Assembly: GCF_031755915.1 (NCBI RefSeq)
Contig: NC_083382.1
Coordinates: 28,434,001-28,498,000, forward strand
DNA from: Ziziphus jujuba
Taxonomy: Eukaryota > Streptophyta > Magnoliopsida > Rosales > Rhamnaceae
Length of the DNA stretch: 64,000 nt
Direction of reading: 5' to 3'
The position numbers and the translations under genes are program-made. This document shows positions 34,343-47,285 of this stretch, piece by piece (position 1 is the first letter of the stretch; each line of letters begins with the position of its first letter). Under the pieces are notes generated by a model, which worked only from the letters and a program-made list of their open reading frames with translations, was not told the DNA's origin and made no database searches.

Positions 34343-37300
34343 TGTGACGACTGGTGTGAATGGGTGGGGAAATTAGCAGGCTATTTGGTATTTAATCTCA
34401 TATTGCTCGAATGTAGATTGGGGGATGATTTAAATGAAATAATAGTCACTTTAATAATGCCGAAGCCTTTTCAGAGTAGTTGGCTTTAAAGTTTGAAAGA
34501 ATTCTAAAGTTAAGCTAGAGCAATCCTAAGATGAGTGACCCCCTAAAAAACTCTAAACAAAAAACTCTATACCAAATGTGGTGACTAAATTGGGGATAAT
34601 ATCAGTAGAAAATTCAATTCTGCTAGTGGAGGCGAGGCGTTATAATTGGTATTAGAGTCTGTACCTCACTAGAATTATGCTAGCGAGGACGCTGAGTGCC
34701 AAAGGGGATTGATTGTAACAACGAGTGTGGGGGGATGATGTGCACTAGCAGGCTATTTGATGTCAATCCCCACATCTCCTGGATCTCCTAGTTGTAGATC
34801 AAGAGATGATTCAAATGTAATAACAATAACTCTTGTAACACTAATACATTTTTAGAGCAGTTGGTTTCAGAGTTCGAATGTCAGGACCCGTCCAAAATTC
34901 CTTACCGGAACCCTAAACAAGACCTGATCCCAGGGAAATCCTACCGGACCCTCCAATGGAAAATCCGGTAGAACCTCCCTTAAGGGTTGGACTTACCACA
35001 AATTACCTGCACTGAAAACACATTTCTATATTCATCCCCTTATTCCTCCTACAATACTACAAACTGATTCCACAATTTTATAGCACTTCACAGGAATAAT
35101 AGTAATCCAGTGCATAAATAAAACATAAGTGTCCAGAATAGTACACAGAGCTTCATGAGGTGATATTTAATAGAAAATACAACAAAGATGAAAGAAATAA
35201 TACAACTGAATTGCACGAGTACAAAGGTACTTCTCGAACTACGATAGCGGCGGAGATTCGGTTCGCTCCGGAAGAATGCCTACCACCCCTTGCACCTAAG
35301 GGAACGGAATTTAAAAACGTGAGATGCTAATCATCTCAGTGAGCGACCCTTGCTACTGAACACTTTTAATAATAATACTATAACGAATAAGGGAATTTAA
35401 TTAATACCGGCAATTAAATAGGTAAATAAATAATAATAGTTGAAAATAATAATTTCTCTCAAAACTCTCACTAATCACTCTGTTGGAAATGTTCCCTTTT
35501 TAAAACATTTTCATAAAATCCGATATTCGTATTTCCCGAAAACCAAGGGATCAAACAACTTAATAAACAATAAATAAATAAATACCCCAAATGTAATTAA
35601 AATGTAGATAAATATAATAAATAGCTTGTGAACACTTTGGGGTTTGAAATTTTATTTGAAAATTTACACTTGATGCACCACACCATATACCAGTGATGCC
35701 CTCCGATATCCAGCGTCCCGAGCACCAACTGGCGGGGAGATTAAAGAGAGAAACTTGCAAACGGCACTTCGGCGTCCTGACAGTACTGCTGCTGAAACCG
35801 TCATCCCGGCCAAGGAGGGGGGCGGCTGTGGCCAATATCAAACTTGCCTGCCCATGGTCTAATGGCAACTCACGGGAAACATAATACTTGCGCGCTAACC
35901 ACATATACACCGGAACACCAATACTGTATGAGTGCGTCTAAAATAATTACTAAATTAATTATAACCGTACCGTTTTCCAAACTTACCGTAGGAAATATAC
36001 CAATTTCACATTTACCATCCCACATATTTTCCTTTAACAAACCCGGTACGAAAACATCGATAACAATAAAAATAATTTTTCTCGCATCACGAGGTCCAAC
36101 AAATAACATTATACGGGCATAATTATAAAATTAACCCACCAATTAAACAAATATTTTCTCAAAATATTTAAACCAATTATGCCCAAAAATAATATTAAAA
36201 CCACATACAATTTATTACTGAAAATACTTTGTTCATGCATAATAAATAAAATTAAATCACAATAAAATCATAATTAAATTGCACCACATGAGCATAATTC
36301 CAAATATTAATTAAACACCAATTAAATATAATTAATTGCCCCAAAATATTTTTAAAGGTGGGTCACTCACCTTGAGCGCGTATATCAGCTAAGATCCTCC
36401 GCAGGATCAACTCCACTACCCACATGCGCACCTAAAACATCCACAGTACACCAACCAAATATATTAATATTTTAATCGGATAACTCCCAAATGGGTACCC
36501 GGGGAGCGAACACAAACGACAACTAAAAATTATGAATAATATACCGAATCGAAGCTTTAGTGACGAGGATCACGGATTCGATCTTACTTTCCGGAGATCG
36601 GACCCGAGGTGGCCGGAATCTCGTCGAAAAGCTTTCAGAATTCAACTCCTCAATTCTCCCAAACCGTCACAAATTGGAGGAAAAGGATGCCGGATTTGGA
36701 TTCAGGAGGTCAGAATTAGTGGACAGGGTCCGGCGGTGCAACTGGGTACTCGCCGGAACAGTGACTTTCGGCGAGCCGCCGCGGTCACCGGCAACCGTCG
36801 TCGGCGGCGGCGCGTCCGGTGGCCGATGGCTGAGATTTTTGGGGGTTTTGTAGATTGAGGGGAGAGGATTCCAATGGGACCGACGGTGAGGCAAACGGAG
36901 GCCGGACGGCGAAGAGATCGGGGTTTGAAGGTTTTCGGCGCCTCGCCGGAAAATGCTCCGATCCCGGCGCATCGGAGGTCCGGTGGCGGTGAAATTTGGT
37001 GGGTAGGCCAGAATTGCCACGGGTGAGAGATCGGTCAGGCACGTGTGGCTTGAAAGTGGCCGAAAACGGGTCAACGGCGGTGGAGGGGAAAAATCGTCGC
37101 CGAGCTTCGCCGGCTCGGTTTGGCCGCATCCGGCAACCGGCGGTTGTGAAATTTCGGGGTTCGGCTGGAAATGGGGAGGCGCTCCCGTCTGGCCGGCGCA
37201 TGTAGCAAGGATCGGCGGGAAAATTTGTCGAGTCCGACGGCCGATCGTTTCTCTCTCTCCCTCTCTCTCTTTCTCTCTCCTCCCCGATGTTTTTGCCAAA

Positions 37301-37894
37301 TAAAAGCCACCGTGGGTGACACTGTTCACCCACGTGGACCAATCAGGAGATGACACGTGGCGTTACTATGCGCTTAAGCCAGATATAATAAAATATTACG
37401 GTATCCGGCGAACTTCACACATCCATAACTTTTTAACCAGACGTCCAATTTAAGCGTGCCGCTAGTCTATGAACTCGTATTGACGAGTACTTTACAACCA
37501 TACAAAAGTTAAAACAAAATTACACAACAATAAAAAGTCAACTCCTGGCACCTTTTGGATAGTTTGCACTTCGACTTGTTTTGCCCATAACTTTCAAACC
37601 GTAGCTCCGTTTTCGACGTGCTATTAGTCTACGAACTCAGGGCATCATGCACTTTGCCATGGTACCATGGTCAACTAGAAATTTCAATTGGAACAAAAAG
37701 TCAACATTTGACCCACTCGGTCAACGATCAACCTCGATCAACGTGCACGAATTCCGAATGTGGTTTGGGTCGGGGTGTTACGTTGAAGGTACTTCGAATT
37801 TAAACATGCTTAGGATAAAGTAATTCTAAGATGACTGGCACCTTAGGAAGCTCTGAACATAAAATGACATATCAAATGTAGGCGGGGTGTTACA
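34343..37894 (+). mobile_element. Cassandra-type TRIM retrotransposon, split by a solo LTR
   Basis: 5' LTR 34343-34644, internal region 34645-34713, 3' LTR 34714-34878 continued at 37788-37894. Both LTRs start TGT(g/a)AC and end GTTA(t/c)A. Right after the 5' LTR is a primer binding site for initiator tRNA-Met (tggtattagagt, 34647-34658), and before the 3' LTR a polypurine tract (ccaaaggggattga). Both LTRs carry a 5S-rRNA-like segment: taagctagagcaatcctaag at 34511-34530, and catgcttaggataaagtaat with ctaagatgactggc at about 37806-37840. Flanking ctaag/ctagg fits a 5-bp target duplication. These are the defining traits of Cassandra, a small non-autonomous element without genes. The 2.9-kb insert within the 3' LTR is described separately. 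Confidence 0.82.
34879..37782 (-). mobile_element. Solo LTR copy 2, inserted in the Cassandra 3' LTR
   Basis: Read on +, it starts TGTCAGGACCCGTCC and ends CGGGGTGTTACG (terminal A changed to G). The target duplication is tcgaa/ttgaa (34874-34878, 37783-37787). It belongs to the subfamily shared with copies 3 and 4, with a longer GC-rich block (about 36590-37260) and a G-box next to a CCAAT box (37327-37347). The hairpin lies at 35320-35338 and the splice-like donor at about 36372. No retroelement proteins. Confidence 0.87.
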
Positions 37895-37981
37895 CTAGGG
37901 ATAGGTGGCTTCTTCTAGTTAGTTAATTTTGAGGAAGTGATGTGCACACCTTTGTGTAAAGCGCATGCCTTTCATCACCTA
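37895..37981 (+). repeat. First half of a split tandem repeat unit
   Basis: The 87 bases between the Cassandra element and solo LTR copy 3 (gggataggtggcttcttcta onwards) recur at 47115-47200. The continuation of the first unit lies beyond the nested elements at 47022-47110. So a tandem duplication of about 165-175 bp existed before copy 3 inserted. Confidence 0.7.
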
Positions 37982-40187
37982 TGTCAGGACCCGTTCAAGA
38001 TCCCTCACCGGAACCTTAGACAAGTCCTGATCCCAGGGAAAACCTACCGGACCCTCCAATGAAAAATCCGGTAGAACCTCCCCTAAGTGTTGGACTTACC
38101 ACAATTTCCTGCACTGAAAACACACTTTTATATATACCGCCTTATTCCTCCACCTTACTACAATTTAATTACACAATAATCAGCACTTCCATAAATCAAA
38201 CAGGGAATTAATGTAGTATTTAATAAAATATATCCAATACAGTATACAGAGCATCATAGGGTATAATTAAGTATGAAAGTTATACAACAAAGGATGGAAA
38301 GAAATATTACAAATAGAAATAAATGAAAAGAAAGAGAACTCCTTGAAACACGACAGCAATGAAGGTCAAGCTCGTTTCGGATGAACGTCTACCAATCTTT
38401 GTACTTAGTGGAACAGATTTAAAAATATGAGATGCTAATCATCTTAGTGAGTGACCCTATCTATTATACAATCATAATAGTAATAATAATAATTATACAC
38501 TTGATTAATTAAAAATAAATAAATAAATAAATTGAAAATAATATTTTCCCTCAAAACCCTCACCATTCACTCCGTTGGAAAGGTTCCCCTTTTAAAACAT
38601 TTTCACAAAATCCAATATTTTATATCCCAAGAATCAAGGAATAATTAATTAAATAAATAATTAAATAATCCAAATACGAATAAAATAATTTAAAATACTT
38701 GCACTAAAGAAATGTAATATAAAAGTGAAATTCGATATATAATTCATAAAATTTAATTTAATAATTCAATATAAACAGAGTCAATAACAGAATTTAAATA
38801 ATTACAAACAAACCATGTAAAATAAGTGGTAAAAATATTATAAAATTCATTTTAAAATATTCAATCAATCTATATAATAAAAGTATGGCAAGATGCATTT
38901 TAAAAATATTGATTTAAATTAACCGACATAAAATATGAATAAATACATTCTTAGAAAATACTAATTGGACATAGGTGATAAAACAAGTTAAATATATTTA
39001 ATTTAAATATGGCTTTAAAACTTTAGGATTTGAAATTTATATCAGAAAAATAATACTTGACGCACTACACTATATACCAGTGATGCTCTACGATACCAAG
39101 CGTCCCGAGTACCGTCCGGCGGGAGATTAAAGAGAGAAACTTACATACGGTTGCTTCGGCGTCTCGACAGCGCCACTGCTTAAACTGTCATCTCGGCCTT
39201 GGAGGGGGGGCAGCTTATGGCCAATATCAAACTTGCTTGCCCTCGGTTCGATGGCAACTCACGGGAGACATTATAACTTGCGTGCTCATCCACATACACA
39301 GTACAGAACACCAGTACTGTATGGTTGCGTCTAAAACAAAATTATTTTAAAAATAACAATTTTTCCAAAACTCACCGCGGGAATCATACCACTTTTCAAA
39401 TTCACAATCCCATATTTTTCTTTAATATCTTTTGCATAAATCCATCAATAACATATATAAATAACTTTTCCCAAATCATAAAATCAATCAAATAATATTT
39501 CAAGGGTATAATTATATAATTTGAAAACACCAAACTTAAACCAATATTTTTCTTGAAACATTTAAAATCGAATCATGCCCAAAAATAATATTAAAATCCA
39601 AGTATAATTAATTAAATGAAAATACTTTGCTCATGCGTAATAAATTCAATTAAATCACAATAATAATAATCAAGAATTTCTTAATAAACCAAACTTTCAT
39701 TTAGCATCAATAAGTATATATATATATATATAAAAGAAATCACGAAAATTGATAATACAATTTACCACAGTTATAAATAAATTCCACCACATGAGCGTAT
39801 TTCTAAATATTAAATTAACACGAAATAAATATAATTAATCACCCCAAAATAGTTTTAAAGGTGGGTCACTCACCTCGAGCATGCAATCCAGCCAAGATCC
39901 TTCATAGGATCAATTCTACGACTCACACGTGCTCCTAGAATAACAATATTACACAAGATTAAATAAATTAATATTTTATTCGGGTAAATAATACCTGGTA
40001 TCTGGGGGAGCAAACAAAAACGACAATCAAAATTTACGATGATATACTGAATCGACGCTTGTGAAGTGATGATTACGAATATGGTCTTACTTCCTGGAGG
40101 TCGGATCCGTGGTGGCCGGAATCTCGCTGTAAAGCTCTGAGATTTTAGGCCTTCGATTCTCACAATCTGTTAAGAATTGAGGAAAGT

Positions 40188-43080
40188 TGTAACACCCCAT
40201 CCCAAATCGCACCGGAATCCGTGCACGTTGACCGAGGTTGACCGTTGACCGAGCGGGTCAAAAGTTGACTTTTTGTCCCAGTTGGAATTTCTAGTTGACC
40301 AATGTACCATGGCGAAGTGCATGATGCATCGAGTTTGTAGACTAGTAGCACGTCGAAAATGGAGCTACGGTTTGAAAGTTATGGGTTGAGGTGCAAATAG
40401 TCCAAAAGGTGCCGGGAGTTGACTTTTTCTTGTGGTGTAATTTTGTTTTGACTCTTATATGGTTGTAAATTGATCGTCAATATGAGTTCATAGACTAGTG
40501 GCACGCTTAAATCGGACATTTGGTTGAAAAGTTATGGACATTTGAAGTTCGCTGGATACCGCGATATTTTATTATATCTGGCTTAAGTGCACAGTGACGC
40601 CACGTGTCATCACCTGATTGGTCCACGTGGAATGAACAGTGTCACATGGTGGCTTTTATTTGACAAAAATCTCGGGGAAGAGAGAGAAAGAGAGAGAGGA
40701 GAGAGAGAGAGAGAGATAGAGAGAGAGACCGACCGGCCGCCGGAATTTTTAAATTTTCTGGCCTATTCACCTTACACGTGCCGGCCAGGTAGACGCCCCT
40801 CCCCATTTTCGGCAAAACCCCAAAATTTCACGGCCGTTGGCCACCGGACGCACCCGGATCGAGGCGGCGAAGATCGGCGGTGATTTTTCCCTCCACCGCC
40901 GATTGACCCCTTTCCGGCCATTTTCAGGCCACATGCGCCAGCCACCCCTCACCACCTCCTCAAGTCCGGCCCACCTACCAAATTTCAAGGCCACCGGACC
41001 TCCGACGCGCCGGGATCAGAGCGTTTTTCGACGAGGGGCCGAAATTCTTCAAACCCCGATTTCTCCGCCGTCCGGCCTCCGTTTGCCTCATCGTCGGTCC
41101 CGTTGGATTCCTCTCCCCTCGATCTACAAATCTGCAAAAAATCTCAGCCAACGGCCACCGCACGCGCTGCCGCCGGCGACGGTTGCCGGTGACCGCGGCG
41201 GCTCGCCGGAAGTTACTGTTCCGGCGAGTACCCAGTTGCATCGCCGATCCCTCCCGACTGTGTTCGACGTCCTGAACCCGAATCCGACATCCGTTTCTGC
41301 TAATTCGAGACGGTTTGGGAGAATTGCAGAGTCGAAACCTGAAAGCTTTCCAGCGAGATTCCGACCACCTCGGGTCCGATCACCGGAAAGTAAGACCGAA
41401 TCCGTGATCCTCATCACTCAAGCTTCGATTTGGTATTTAACTCGTGACTTTTAGTTGTCGTTGTGTTCGCTCCCCGGGTACCCATTTGGGAATTACCCGA
41501 ATAAAATATTAATATATTTGGTTGGTATACTGTGGTTGTTTTAGGTGCACGCGCGAGTAGTGGAGTTGATCCTGTGGAGGATCTTAGCTGATTTACGCGC
41601 TTAAGGTGAGTGACCCACCTTCAAAAATATTTTGGGCAATTAATTATGTTTAATTGGTATTTAAATTATGCTCATGTGGTACAATTTAATTATGGTTTTA
41701 TTGTGATTTAATTTATTTATTATGCATGAGCAAAGTATATTTCGGTAATATTCGTACGAGGTTTTAAGTATTATTTTCGGGCATAATTGGGTTAATTATT
41801 TTATGAAAATATTTGTTTAAATTGTATAAATTATCCCGCGGTATTTTAATTGTTGAACCTCGTGTTACGAGAAAATCATGGTTTATTTATTATCGATATT
41901 TCCGTATCGTTGTTAAATAAAAATATGTGGGATGGTAATTGAGAATTTTGGTATATTTCCCACGGTGATTTTAGAAAACGGTACAGTTGGTTTAATAATT
42001 AATTTTAGACGCATTCATACAGTATTGGTGTTCTGGTATATGTATACGTGGTTCAGCGCGCAAGTATTATTATTTCACCCGTGAGTTGCCATTGGACCGT
42101 GGGCAGGCAAGTTTGTTATTGGCCACAGCCGCCCCCCTCCTTGGCCGGGATGATAGTTCAGCAGCGGTACTGTCGGGACGCCAAAGTGCCGTTTGCAAGT
42201 TTCTCTCTTTAATCTCCCCGCCAGTCGGTGCTCAGGACGCTGGGTATCGGAGGGCATCACCGGTATATGGTGTGATGCGTCAAGTGTAATTTTTCAAATA
42301 AAGTTTCAAACCCCAAAGGTGTTCAAAAAATTATTTATTATAATTTATTACATTTTAATTATATATTGCGGTATTTATTTATTTACTGTTTCTCAAATGG
42401 TTTGATCCCTTGGTTTTTGGGAAGTACGAATATCGGGTTTTGTGAAATCATTTTAAAAAAGGAACATTTCCAACGGAGTGATTGGTGAGAGTTTTGAGGG
42501 AAAATTATTTTTTCCAACTGTTATTATTTAATTATTAATTGTTGGTATTAATTCAATTCCCTTATTGTATTATTATTATTATTATTATTATTATCATTAA
42601 AAGTGTTCAGTAGATAGGGTCACTCATTGAGATGATTAGCATCTCACGTTTTTAAGTTCCGTTCCCTTAGGTGCAATAGGTGGTAGACGTTCTTCCGGAG
42701 CAAACCAATTTTCCGCTGCTATCGTGTTTCGAGAAGTACCTTTGTACTCATTCATTTCAGTGTATTATTTCTTTCATCTTTGTTGTATTTCTGTTGACTA
42801 GCACTTCATAAAGCTCTGTATACTATTTGGACATTATGTTTTATTTATGCACTGGTGTACCGCTATTGTTGTGAAGTGCTGTAAATTGTGGAACAACTTG
42901 TAGTTTTGCGAGAGGAATAAGGGGGTGAATATAGAAGTGTGTTTTCAGTGTAGGTATTTTTAGTAAGTCCTACCCTTAGGGGAGGTGCTGCCGGATTTTC
43001 CGTTGGAAGGTTCGGTGGTATTTCCCTGGGATCAGGGCTTCTCTAGGGTTCCGGGGAGGAATTCTGGACGGGTCCTGACA
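40188..43080 (+). mobile_element. Solo LTR copy 4, nested in copy 3
   Basis: It starts TGTAACACCCC and ends GGACGGGTCCTGACA. The target duplication is aaagt/aaggt (40183-40187, 43081-43085), and the flanks on both sides are contiguous copy 3 sequence. GC-rich block 40730-41400, G-box (ccacgtgg) with gattgg at 40616-40629, hairpin at 42628-42646. Same subfamily as copy 2 but opposite orientation. Confidence 0.88.
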
Positions 43081-43554
43081 AAGGTGGACACCGAATTTGG
43101 GTTCAAGGGATCGGAATCAGTGGGAGAAGATAGGTGGTACAACTGGAAACTTGCCGGAAATTGATTTCCCGACGAGCCACCATGGTCACCAGAATCCGTC
43201 ACTGCCAACGGCGCGTCTAGTGACCACTGGTCATGATTTTTGGTGGGAAGGTAGATCGGGGAATGGGTGACTCAATGGGACAGGCGGTGAGGCAAATGGA
43301 GGTCTGGTTTGGGAGAAATCAGCCGGAGAAGGAAATAGGCTGCTAGCCTGAAAACACCCCGATCCGGGTGCGTCGCAGGTGATCTGGCCAGCTGGTTTTG
43401 ATGGGTGGGTCATGGTGGTCAAGTGCGTGTACTATTCTGGTGGCCGAAAATGGGTGAACGACAGTTGGCCGGTCCTTCCCCTTTTTCTCTCTCTTTCTCT
43501 ATCCTCTTTCTCTCTCCTCCTTCTCCTTTTCTCTCCTCCCTCTCCTTCTCAAGC

Positions 43555-46548
43555 TGTCAAGATCCGTCTAAAATTCCTCATCGGAACCCTAGACAAGCCC
43601 TGATCCTAGAGAAATACCATCGAACCTTCCAACGGAAAATCTGGCAGCACCTCCCCTAAGGGTAGGACTAACCAAAAGTTTCTTGCACTGAAAACACACT
43701 TCTATAAACATCCCCTTATTCTTCCCACATTACTACAAGTTGATTCCACAAATTTACAGCACTCCAAATGAACAACAGTAATCTAGTGCATAAATAATAC
43801 ATAAATGTCCGAAATAGTATACAGAGCTTCATGAAGTACTACTAAGTATAGAATACAACATGGATGAAAGAAATATTACAATTTCAATAAATGAAGAGCA
43901 GGGTACTTCTCGAACTAAGACAGCGATGAAGATCAAGTCAGCTCCGGATGAATACCGACAAAACCTGGTACCTAGAGGAACGGAATTTAAAAATATGAGA
44001 TGCTAATCATCTCAGTGAGTGACCTTATCTACTGTACAATTATAATACCACGATAATTAAATAGATAAATAATAATTAATTGGAAATAATATTTTCTCTC
44101 AAAACCCTACAATTCTCTCGATTGGAAAAGTTTCCGTTTTAAAGCTTTTTCACAAAACCCTTTATTCGTAGTCCCCGAAAACCAAGACATCAATTCATTC
44201 AAATGAATATCAAATAAAATATAATAAGTCAAGCATCCAAAATTTATAATTAAAAGAAATTAATTTATTGAATAATTAAGTAAAGGGAAAATTAAACCAA
44301 TTTAAAATCCCCAATCAAATAAATACCAGAAACAGTATTAATTATATTCTTAATGCCAATACAATTTCAAAATATTTATTTTAAAATCCAGTTCTGAAAA
44401 TCACTTGATGCACCCACTATATACCAGTGGCGCCAACAGTACCCAGCGTCCCAAGGTACCGCCAGACAGGAGGTTATAGAGAGAAACTGGCATACGGTCG
44501 CGTGGCGTCCCATCGCGCTGCTGCAAACAGGTGTCCCGGCCATGGAGGGGCGGCCTACCCTCATCCGATGGCAAACACAGGACAACCCCATAAAATTACC
44601 TGCGCGCTACTCACACCCACCTACGCGCTAATCACATCTGTGTGCACACTAACCATATCACATATAAACAGAACACCAGTACGTGTATGGTGCATCTAAA
44701 AATCATAAATCAATACATCTCAAAATTTCAAATTTTCTATAAACATACCGGGTTTATTCCATCCAATTAGACCCGGAAATTCTCCATAGTTTCTTTATAA
44801 TCAATGTCATAAATTTCATGAATTTCAAATCCACCCACTCCCAAATCCACCAATTTAAATATTCCAATTTTTCCAATAGCATAAAATATTTTCTGAAATA
44901 TAATAAATTGAATCATGTAATATTCCATGGCATACTTATAAAAATTGAAGTCACCAACATAAACAAATATTTTCCTTGAAATATTTGAAAATCAAATCAT
45001 ACCCAAAATAATGTTAAAACCACAAGAATTTCATATATAATTGAATTCCACAATTCTCAATACCATAAAATAATTTTCACATGGCATAAATTTATATAAT
45101 GCATATTTTCTTTAATCAAGATAAATCCACCAATAATTTTCACAATAAATCAATTAAATATTTGACACATAGAATATAAATTTCAAATATTCACAAATTT
45201 AATTCCAGAAATTAATTTGAAGGTGGGTCACTCACCTTAAGCACGCAATTAAATCACGATCCACCATAGGATCGATTCCACAATTCACACGTGCTCCTAA
45301 AACACAATTCACACACAGTCAAATAAATTAATATTTTATTCGGGTAAATAATACCCGGTACCCGGGGGGTTAAACACAAACGTTAAAAAAAATTGTCGAA
45401 TAATATACCGAATCGAAGCTTGTGGAACGAGGATCGCATTACCGGTCTCCATTGACCCCAATTCTACCGGTGGTGGCCGGAATTTGGTCGGAAAGCTTCG
45501 GCCTGTTTTGATCTCCTCGTATTTCACAAACCGCTTCGAATTTTGGAAATTGGAGGCCATATTTGAACTCAGAGGACCCAAAATAGGGGGAGAGGGGTGG
45601 CAATTTGGACTAGGTTGGCCGAAAAACACAAGAAAAGAGGAGAGAGAAAATTTCCGGCCGGCGGCTTCTCCGGCCCAATTTGGGTGAGTCCGACGGCCGA
45701 TGATCGTGAAATTTTACGGTCGAGCTCGCCTCCTCCCTCCGCTCATCATTGGCGGGCGCGTGTAGCAAGGTGGTGGTCGAAGAAAGATAAACACGGTGAG
45801 GCCGAGAGGGAGAAAGGAAAGGAAAGGAAGAAGGAGAAGGAAGAAGAAGAAGAAGAAAAAAGAAAAGAGAAATTTCCCTCGTGTCCCCCCCCCCCCCCCC
45901 CCCCCCCCGCCCCCACGTGGGGAGAAGAAAAGAAAAAGAAAAAGGAAAAGAAAAAAAAAAGATAATAAAATAAAATAAAATAACTAAATAATATTAAAAA
46001 TAATATTATTATATAAAATAACAATAAAATAATATGATATTAAACATGGTTGACATGTGGCATCTCAATATGGTGACACATGATCACATTTATTAAGTCA
46101 TACGTGGCACATCATTACACGTTTAAAAATAATATTAAAATAATACAGTATTTGAAAAACTCTACAGGTCCATAACTTTCAAACCACATGTCCAAATCGG
46201 ACGTGCCGCTAGTCTACGGACTCGTATCGACTAGTACTTCACAACCATGCATGAGTCAAAGCTCAAATTTGCATGAATAAAAAGTCAACTCCGGCACCCC
46301 TTTGGACAATTTGGACCTCAACTTGTTTTGCTTATATCTTTCAAATCGTAGCTCCGTTTTCAACGTACTACTAGTCTACGAACTCGTGCCAACGTGTACT
46401 TCGTAATGGCATCTCAGTCAACTTAGAATTCCAACCGGAACAAAAAGTCAACTTTTACCCTTTCGGTCAATGGTCAACAGTCAAAGTCAACGGTCACCCT
46501 TGGTCAAAGTTGGAAAATTTACGTTGTACTTTGGGACGGAGTGTTACA
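43555..46548 (-). mobile_element. Solo LTR copy 5, nested in copy 3
   Basis: It starts TGTCAAGATCCGTC and ends GGAGTGTTACA, with perfect target duplication caagc (43550-43554, 46549-46553). It contains a 24-base poly-C run (45885-45908) next to cccacgtgggg. It belongs to the subfamily with copies 1, 6 and 7, and shares with copy 7 a variant block (ccactatataccagtggcgc, about 44412). Confidence 0.9.
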
Positions 46549-47026
46549 CAAGCAGTCAAAATGCCCGTGGGTGCCACTGTGCACTCATGGATGGATCCAC
46601 TTTTTGTGACACATGGCATCACTGTTCACACACATGCAGATCCATGAATAGTAAATGCTGTTTTAGAAAAACTTTATAGTTCCATAACTTTCAAATCACA
46701 TGTCCAAATTGGGCGTGCCGCTATTGTATGAACTTGTATCGATGAGTACTTCACAACTATGTATGAGTCAAAGCTTAACTTTGCACGAACAACGCCTTGG
46801 ACAGTTTGCACCTCCATTTATTTTGCTTATAACTTTCAAATGGTAGTTTCGATTTCGACGTGCTACTAGTCTACGAACTCGGGATGACACGTACTTTGCA
46901 AAGGTGCCTCGGTCAATGCAAAATTCCACCCGAAACAAAAAGTCAGATTTTTGACTCACTCGGTCAACTATCAATCTCGATCCACGTGCAAAAATTCCGG
47001 TATAATTTGCGATGGTGTGTCACCTA

Positions 47027-47285
47027 GGTCTTTGTTTTTTTTTTTTTTTGGGTAAATATTACTATCTAGCCTTTTTTGGGCTTAAAGTTGGATTGTTGGT
47101 GAGTATGTTACAGTAGGGATAGGTGGCTTCTTCTAATTAGTTAATTTTGAGGAAGTGATGTTCACACCTTTGTGTAAAGCGCATGTCTTTCGTCACTTAG
47201 CTTCTTTTCTTTTTTTTGGGTAAATATTGTCATCTAGACTTTTTGGGCTTAAAGTCGGATTGTTGGTGAGTATGTACTCTTACAG
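47027..47285 (+). repeat. Continuation and second unit of the split tandem repeat
   Basis: Bases 47027-47112 complete unit one (gggtaaatattactatctag, then ggattgttggtgagtatgtt). Bases 47113-47285 form unit two, with gggataggtggcttcttcta at 47115 and ggattgttggtgagtatgta near 47257. The source element is unknown. Confidence 0.65.

Larger units (their letters stand above)
37982..47021 (-). mobile_element. Solo LTR copy 3, host of two nested copies
   Basis: Three segments belong to one element: 37982-40187, 43081-43554 and 46549-47021, about 3.1 kb in all. It starts TGTCAGGACCCG; its right end is eroded (gatggtgtgtc). The target duplication accta is at 37977-37981 and 47022-47026 if one terminal base is lost. 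The hairpin (about 38428-38446) and G-box region are the most degenerate of the seven, which fits the oldest insertion. Copies 4 and 5 lie within it. Confidence 0.8.

Noticed and set aside
45597..46024. Overlapping Lys-, Pro- and Phe-rich frames in copy 5
   Set aside because: Products of GA-rich and poly-C tracts of the LTR, present in several frames at once; no protein-like features.
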